Assembly (NCBI GenBank): GCA_036435485.1
Contig: CM071600.1
Location: 113,390,046-113,454,045 of the forward strand
Direction: 5' to 3'
DNA: 64,000 nt
Source: Saposhnikovia divaricata
Taxonomy: Eukaryota > Streptophyta > Magnoliopsida > Apiales > Apiaceae
A program made the position numbers and the translations under genes. The notes beneath the pieces are model-generated. The model did not search any database. It had not been told where the DNA came from and saw nothing but the letters and a program-made list of their open reading frames with translations. Each line of letters starts with the position of its first letter. The stretch's first letter is position 1. Below are positions 57,761 through 64,000 of this stretch, in pieces.

Positions 57761-60700
57761 GTGTTATGGACTGATGACGTAGAATTAATTGTAAGAATTT
57801 TTTTCTGGGGCAGGGATTGTGAATAATTAAAAGAATCTACATTTTCTAAATTTGAAAGGCGTTTTAGTTTAACAGTGTGTTTCAATCATTGTATAGACTG
57901 ACTGTTTGTACAAGTAGTAATTTAATGATTTTGTTTAGTACACTCAAAAACTTTTCACTGTTTGTGGTTTCTGTAACAAAAAGATTGCTGTTTATCTATA
58001 TTACAAACGCTAGGGGTAAAGCTAAGTTTGGAATATACAGTGACAAATGTAAAACTAGAAATAAAATTTTATACATAAGACATGACAAGTGATGACCGAA
58101 AAAAGCTACTAAACCAGAGTTGCAGTTTCCTTCATGTGGCTCGACCTGACTGGAATTGGTTTAATTTCAAGAATATAAACGAAGCATGACCTTCACATTT
58201 AGTGAGATTGCCTGGTTATGGCAAACTTGTAGAAATTGTTAAAACTACATGCACAGACATGGCCATTCCATCTAATAAATCAGATTGCCTGTTCCACTAA
58301 AATGTTGATTAGGTGTTGACCTCGTGTGTACATGTGGAACCACTTCAATAAATTGTTCTATTTGACACCTTGATACTTTGGAATTAGGCGGAAGGTTTTT
58401 TAGGCTGACTGGTGTTATTGTGCTCAACATTCTTTTCTGCAAATTTTATGTTGTGCGCATAGATGGTTTTGAGCTTTTCATCTATTTTGCAGGCTATGCT
58501 ACTATTCATCTATTCAGATGAGCTCCCAGATTTACAAGAGTATAGTTGCTCCACATCGACGTGCTCATCTACTATCACCCTGCACCATTTATTGGCAGCT
58601 TCGGATCGTTTTGGTCTAGATAGGCTTAAACAATTATGTGAATCAAAGTTGTGCGAGGAAATTACTGTCGAAACAGTGGCGACAACTCTGTCCCTAGCCG
58701 ATCAGCACAGATGTTCACATCTTAAGGCCATCTGTTTAAAATTTGCAGCAGTACATTTGGGAGGTGCGTGTTCTCCATAGAATCTGAGCGGTGCATTGTT
58801 CAGGTTATGTCCATTTTAGTGTTTCTTAACAGAATTGCTCTTGATGCTTCTATATGCATGTCTAGCATATATGAGACATCGTATTTACCCAGGTTCATGT
58901 CTTAGCTGAAACTTTTCTAGGACATAGGGTGATTATCTGCTTGAAATGTCTTTGGGAGTCATAGATTGGCTAAACAAAGTAGTTTATGACTTACTGGCAT
59001 GACCTATGCAAGTTACATTTGCATGAATTATTTATGAGATATTAAGATTTAGCTTTGTTTGTGTGTTGCACGGACTTGTGATTAGTGGAAGTATCCTATG
59101 ATTGTTTGACCTGAAATATCCTACTTTTTAGCATTTATCTGTAGTTCTATACTATTTGCACTATCTTGGCTTTTCCATTACCCACATTCATGTCCTATCA
59201 AAATGGGATTATACTCACTGAAAAATGACAAGGGTCTGTAATTGAAGGGTATTTCATATGTTGCACTGTTTAAAATTAATACATGAAAGTTAACATTAAG
59301 TAGAATTAAACTGAAGTTTAAATCTATTGTAGGTCCAAAACTCAAAAGTACAAAATCAGCACACGAAGTTTGACAAATTTACTAGAAGTTTAGAAGCACA
59401 ATAACAAACTTATTAGTACACATCCTTCAGATATTATGTCCGTTATAAATTTTGCCTTGTTAATAATACGATCAGAAGAGTACTTTTGTAGTTCTCAGCA
59501 AATCTTTCAGTCTTCTTCTTTTCTTTTTCTTTTTTGCATTAAAGCTGTGTAATTACTTATCACTGCCAAAATCATTCAGTCTTGTCTTTATACAAACATA
59601 TAAGGATAGCTACCCCTTTTTATACAATCTTGTACAGATAGTTACTGCATTTTATACAAACATGTACAGAGTACAGACAGTTACCATACTGCTAATTCTT
59701 GCACAAGATTTCCTAACAGACTTGTTCTTTAAATGGGGTTTTTTGGTTCCTCTGAAGCAATTATTTAAAAGAGACTAATTGGAAGTAATTTTAAAATTGT
59801 GCAGGTTTATAATTTATATAGGTGGTTAATAAAATTTACAATGCTCATCTTTTCTATGTTTCATTTATCCATTAATTCATTAATACATGTGTATGTGTAT
59901 GCGTGCGTGTGTGTGTGTGTGTGTCTGTGTTTATAATGTAAGTGCTTTGGAAAATTGATATCATATTGGTGGAACACCTTGTAACATGAGTGACAACGGT
60001 GATATTTTGTGAATGACTATGTTAACATGAGCAAGAAGGTTTAATGTGGTCAGTTGAATTTAAGTTGTCTTGTGTAAATAATATTGTAGCGCTTGTTATG
60101 GAAATAAAATATCTTATTGTAGCCATCTTGTTGTAATTGTTTATTGGATTAGGGTGCTGGATATAAAATGATAAGGAAAGGCTTCTTTTGTGTGAATTGT
60201 GAGTTGTGTACATCTAGAAGGACAAGTCCATAGTGTTTTTTTTGTGGGTGCTAGTTAATTAATAATATGCTCATTTTATTGCAACTTACATGTGTTTAAA
60301 ATACTGTGCAGGATACCTAAGTGATTTTTAAAATTGAGTTCTCATCCAGATTAGAGAGATAACCAAATTTATTTTAAGTATTTGACAATTGACAGAGACG
60401 GGTTAAAGGTTTATGAAATATCATGTTTAGATTAAGTTTTCCCTGTATTTCATTATTATAGCTGTATTGTTCTTGTTTCTTGCAAATATATTCAAAATTT
60501 GGCCCAGCTACAATTTTCTATAGGTTGAAGTTTATGCAAGCCATAACTGGTTTAATATTTTACGTACTCGACACTCTGCTGTTGACTAAGAATTATATCA
60601 CACTTTCTTTACTGCTTTTCAATTAACTGTTGGCATTTTGACAACATACTGTAAATTAATCTAAAAGAGCCGGGCCGGTGGGGGGATTGATATCTTGCAC

Positions 60701-61555
60701 CTTGGATGGTTAGGTCCTTGTATTAACCGACCTTCTGTCTTCATACTGCCATTCTGCAGTGCCATGCATCACAGAGATGTGGTTATAGTAAGATAAGTGG
60801 TTTTCTAGAGTTTTTGCCTATACACAATGCCATCAAGTTCAAAACGTGTTTACAGCAGAGTTTATGATTGATAACTGTATTTGAATGCTGATATTTGTAC
60901 GGTATATAGTGTGTCTCATAAAATTGAAAGATATCAACTAGTTTTGATCAAATTTTTTGCTTCCCTGCACGGTGTGTAGGCTGTGCACCAGATATATCAT
61001 ACTTAGCTGGTGCCTTTTTTCCATTTTTAAATTTGTAAGCTTTGTTTGTTTCTGAAGCGTAGTACTTGGTGATGACTGTTTGAACTAATTTAGAATTTTT
61101 CTTTGCATTACAAGTATGTCTTTTAATATCATTTGAATAATTGGATGAAAAGAATTAGTCTGAAGCAGTAGTGCAAATACATATGAATTGTATCCCAACT
61201 CTAATTGTGAAATAAAAATTGCGTAGAGGTTATGTTAATGAATTTATGTTAACTTTGTAGCTTGATTCTCTTCCTTTTGTAATTTGTGTGCTTCTACCGT
61301 TAGCTCATTAAGATTTTCATGTTATGTTGTGCAGAGGTTATGCAATCCGAAGGCTTCAAGTACTTAGAAGAAAGTGGTCAGTCCTTGTTGTCTGAGCTTC
61401 TGGAAACAGTTGCATCCGTGGATGATAAGGGAAATCAAATGGTGGCTAGTAAGAGAAGTGGCAGCAGCATCATTGGAATAGCTGTAGCTGCAGAGGGGTC
61501 CGCAGCAGTGGATTCTGGGATTCCTAATGGCAGGCGCACGCGAAGGCGCCTCTAG
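56169..61555 (+). CDS. BPM: BTB/POZ and MATH domain protein (BPM family), four exons, intact
   Basis: Exons 56169-56530, 57173-57521, 58493-58763, 61335-61555 (GT-AG introns of 642, 971 and 2571 bp) join in frame to a 400-aa protein, the usual BPM length. MATH domain about residues 10-150: ETVNGSHNFTVRGYSLAKG, GGYDWAVYFYPDG, FELTLLDQSGKGKHKVHSHF, RGSMW then GYKRFFRR across the first splice. BTB domain about 175-300: CDIVFQVGDENFKAHKLILA, ARSPVFRAMFFG, EDIEPAILK, AMLLFIYSDELPD. Then a helical BACK-like part (HHLLAASDRFGLDRLKQLCE). The basic tail NGRRTRRRL is a likely nuclear signal. Known role of the family: substrate adaptors for CUL3 E3 ligases, MATH binding targets such as AP2/ERF, HD-ZIP or MYB factors, BTB binding CUL3. 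All splice phases agree and no lesion is seen. The paralogue number is not assigned. Confidence 0.95.
57733..57760 (+). repeat. Poly-T tract in BPM intron 2
   Basis: A run of about 28 T in the intron. Confidence 0.9.
58764..61334 (+). other. Large third intron of the BPM gene
   Basis: 2571 bp, AT-rich. Contains a GT microsatellite (about 59889-59923) and small repeats with TTATACAAACATGTACAGA near 59590-59690. No transposon end, coding frame or RNA gene recognised. Confidence 0.7.
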
Positions 61556-62305
61556 GGCCCGTGTTTTCTGTAAGGTGCAATAAGTTTGAAGTAATGATCC
61601 TAACCAAACACTAGTTCAGCCTAGCATCAGTACTAAGGTTTTCTTTTTTTCTTTTTGGTTCTTCCCCTTTTAAATTGTTTCATTTCCCTCCTTTTTATTT
61701 GTCTTTTAAAGTTCTATATGCAGTTTATATATATATATATATTGAATTTTGAAGTTGAGAATTGCCCTATTGGCTGTGTTGGTCTTGTGCATTTTATTAC
61801 CGTGGTATTCTTAATTCTGTGGAGTTCAACCTGCTTTTCTTGTTTTTTGTCATTTAAGTGCATAGTTTCTACTTGACTCCAGGAAGCTTGAAGATAATTC
61901 TTTTCGACGAGCTTAACAGGCATTTATGTAGACTATTTAACAAAGATGGATTATTTTTCTAGGAACAAAGGGGACGTTAGTTAATTTTAAATGAGGTCTC
62001 TTAATGAAAGTCGAATTTCATTATTATCATGTGTTAATGTGTAAATATTACATATTATTTCCGTTTCATTTTAACTAATATTTGATTTCTTGACATGTAT
62101 TTTAAAATGTAGAAAGTTAATGGTTTGATACTAGTTAGAATACCTACGGATTAGCACTAGGTACAGTAGTAGTTACTTGTATTTACTTTTGCTGCACTAG
62201 AAGAATTTTATCAATAAATGGCAAGGATTAATTAGTTGGTCACAATACAAATCCCATATTCCTCGAGATTCGAATCCTTATAGGGATCCGATCGTTTGTG
62301 GGTCT
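61556..62305. other. BPM 3' UTR and downstream DNA
   Basis: No further coding exon. T-rich stretch (61640-61720) and a short TA run (61727-61742). A poly(A) signal was not pinned down. Confidence 0.5.
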
Positions 62306-62509
62306 TTCTAGTGTGTGCCTAAGGGCACACATTAGTCATTTACTTTCATGGTATTTTTATGAGGTTGTTTTTTTTATTAGTGGGGTTTTTTGTACATACA
62401 GGGGTTCATTATTAAGGGTTCATTATCATTAATAAGTAGGAACCAATCAAAATTTGACAATTCATCTTTTATTATGTGTTTGTTGTGTGTCTTTGGACAC
62501 ACATTAGAA
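62306..62509. mobile_element. MITE with hairpin ends
   Basis: Inverted ends TTCTAGTGTGTGCC and (reverse complement) TTCTAATGTGTGTCC, each followed by a self-complementary word (GTGTGCCTAAGGGCACAC; GTGTGTCTTTGGACACAC). About 204 bp, no clear TSD. Confidence 0.55.
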
Positions 62510-63760
62510 AAATCGTTTGTTCGTTTGTTGTGACAGCGGATATGTGTGAACTGTACTACAATGTTATGAGTTCCTTGCCGACACTTTGCAGTTATAATTT
62601 CGACGAGCATCAACTTAAAAGCCTTTCAGTGGGTATATCATATCCTGTTAATTTGCTACTCGGAGAATGTACAGTAAAGATGGGCAGGGGAGAAGCAAGC
62701 GGAAATTTTGGAGGCATCTTCCCCTCAAAATTTTGTACATGTCTATGACTGGATTAAAGGGGTCTAGTTTAACTAAAAGGATCGGTCTCTAATTACATGT
62801 CCATTTTAATTTTTTAGGGATTAAATTGATCAATTTTTATTAAACATTAAAATTAATACATTTATTATTCTAAAAAACTGAATTAAAAAGAATATATACT
62901 TGGATTCTTGGAACGGAAGGAATAGCATTTGCATCGATAACACGATCCAATTAAACTTTCAGTTTTACCCAAAAGTTGTAAATTTATATGGATAAGATGT
63001 ACAGTAGTATTACAAATCGTTTGACCAAATAGACTACTTGTTTAAGCATGCAAATATAAAGTCAACTCCAACCTAATTCAGCCTAGGTGCCTAACAATGG
63101 CTGCAAGTGAAATATACCAGACTAAAAAATATCATATGTATGCCTAGTTGCCTTCCCCCAAATGCATGTGACAATCTTGTTAATCGTACCTAGTTGACTT
63201 ACAATCTTGTGCAAATCTTTTTTCTTTAATTAAGATTATGGCATGCCACTGGTGCATGTGATCATCATCGTTTTATTTGGAGATGGTCAAGACAAGAAAA
63301 GATACACCAATTAAATACAGTAGCCTTTAATCTCTATATTTAAATAATAATTCTGGCTACTAACTGAAGCTAGCCATGATTGTCACTTTATAATTGAGTA
63401 TAAAATTAATTTATGTGAATGTTTAAATTACTCAATGTCTAATGTGGGAAAAAACGAAGATGAAGATGTTATGCTATCCAGCAATGACCAAAATGCAACT
63501 TAAATTCAGGGTACTCTTTTGATCCTATAGATTAACTAAGAACTAATTAAATTCTTAATACTAAAACGCAATCTTAACCTCTGCGCATCTGATTTGAGTT
63601 GAAAATAGTCTTAAACATGCTCATTCTTGTGCAAGAACATGCACCAACCAATTTCCTAATTAATTGTGTTTCCAACTGAACAATTCACACTTATCATATG
63701 AGAGATTAGAATTGTTGTATCATTCACACCTATTTTTGTATTAATCCTCATTATTATGTA
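62510..63760. other. AT-rich intergenic DNA, no gene seen
   Basis: The short frame at 62476-62748 overlaps the MITE and has no recognisable features. No repeats of note. Confidence 0.5.
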
Positions 63761-63761
63761 A

Positions 63762-64000
63762 CTAGGCAACTTGGCCGCGCTTTGCGCAGTAAATAAAATT
63801 TTATTTTTAGCTACTAAAAATAATAAATTAATATAAAAATTAATAGATATTTTAAAATTTTCATAAAAAAAGTTAGCTAAAACAGTTTCTATGAATTATT
63901 AGTTGGAATAATACTCTCATTATATATCAAGAATTTTAATATTCTTAAAAATATTATAAACATGCAAAATAGTAATTACAATATTAAATATAACTAAATA
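63762..64000 (-). mobile_element. Candidate Helitron 3' end, body running off the window
   Basis: On the minus strand a small hairpin TGCGCAAAGCGCG (about 63775-63788) lies about 10 nt before GCCTAG followed by T, the CTRR|T end rule of Helitrons. The body would extend rightward beyond 64000. Confidence 0.4.

Noticed and set aside
62476..62748. 90-codon ORF
   Set aside because: Starts inside a MITE and has no recognisable features.

Overview
The window is plant nuclear DNA, most likely from a dicot: AT-rich, intron-containing, and dominated by nested plant-type transposable elements, with one intact plant gene near the right end (a MATH-BTB protein of the BPM family, substrate adaptors of CUL3 ubiquitin ligases). 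Nothing prokaryotic or organellar is visible. No trustworthy tRNA, rRNA or other standard RNA gene was found. All elements were recognised by reading the sequence; no database search was run.

Layout. (1) 1-11223: the 3' part of a large Ty3/Gypsy retrotransposon of the Tat/Athila type. Its 3' untranslated region has expanded into five tandem units of about 1.67 kb, followed by a ~2.6 kb LTR. (2) 11227-20560: remains of Mutator-like (MULE) DNA: a zinc-knuckle 3' exon of a FAR1/FRS-like transposase (+), a diverged tandem-repeat zone with a Stowaway MITE, and a decayed Ulp1-like (C48) cysteine protease gene (-) whose intron-exon structure can still be followed. (3) 20560-24800: AT-rich DNA with a Stowaway MITE, a MULE-type MITE with a perfect 9-bp target duplication, and another TIR MITE. 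(4) 24821-27491: a small non-autonomous LTR element (-) whose interior is a long array of covarying hairpins. (5) 27504-33323: a complete, young, non-autonomous LTR element (+) with a perfect 5-bp TSD, tRNA-Asp-like primer site, one intact 317-codon ORF of unknown family and a highly structured 3' UTR. (6) 33324-36846: duplicated segment, Helitron-like end, solo-LTR candidate and a 5'-truncated RTE-type LINE. (7) 36847-50853: an LTR fragment, then a Retrofit/Ale-like Ty1/Copia element (-) split by a younger SIRE-like Ty1/Copia element (+, 40764-49632) that carries an extra ORF after pol. (8) 50854-52792: second copy of the segment in (4)-(6). (9) 52793-54149: a solo LTR related to that of (5). 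(10) 54617-55897: a MULE-like TIR element with a 9-bp TSD and nested palindromes, ending about 270 bp upstream of the BPM start codon. (11) 56169-61555: BPM gene, four exons. (12) 61556-64000: downstream DNA with a MITE and a Helitron-like terminus.

The most unusual signal is a ~114-nt block just upstream of the polypurine tract. It is nearly identical in two otherwise different retroelements (five copies in the tandem array, one in the 27.5-33.3 kb element) and can fold into a closed multi-branched structure with pairing kept by wobble changes. It is a candidate structured RNA module of the retroelement 3' UTR. Other notable signals are the covarying hairpin array at 25.6-26.4 kb, four GC-rich hairpins at 30.0 kb, and an element-wide AAACTCTG motif in the SIRE-like element.
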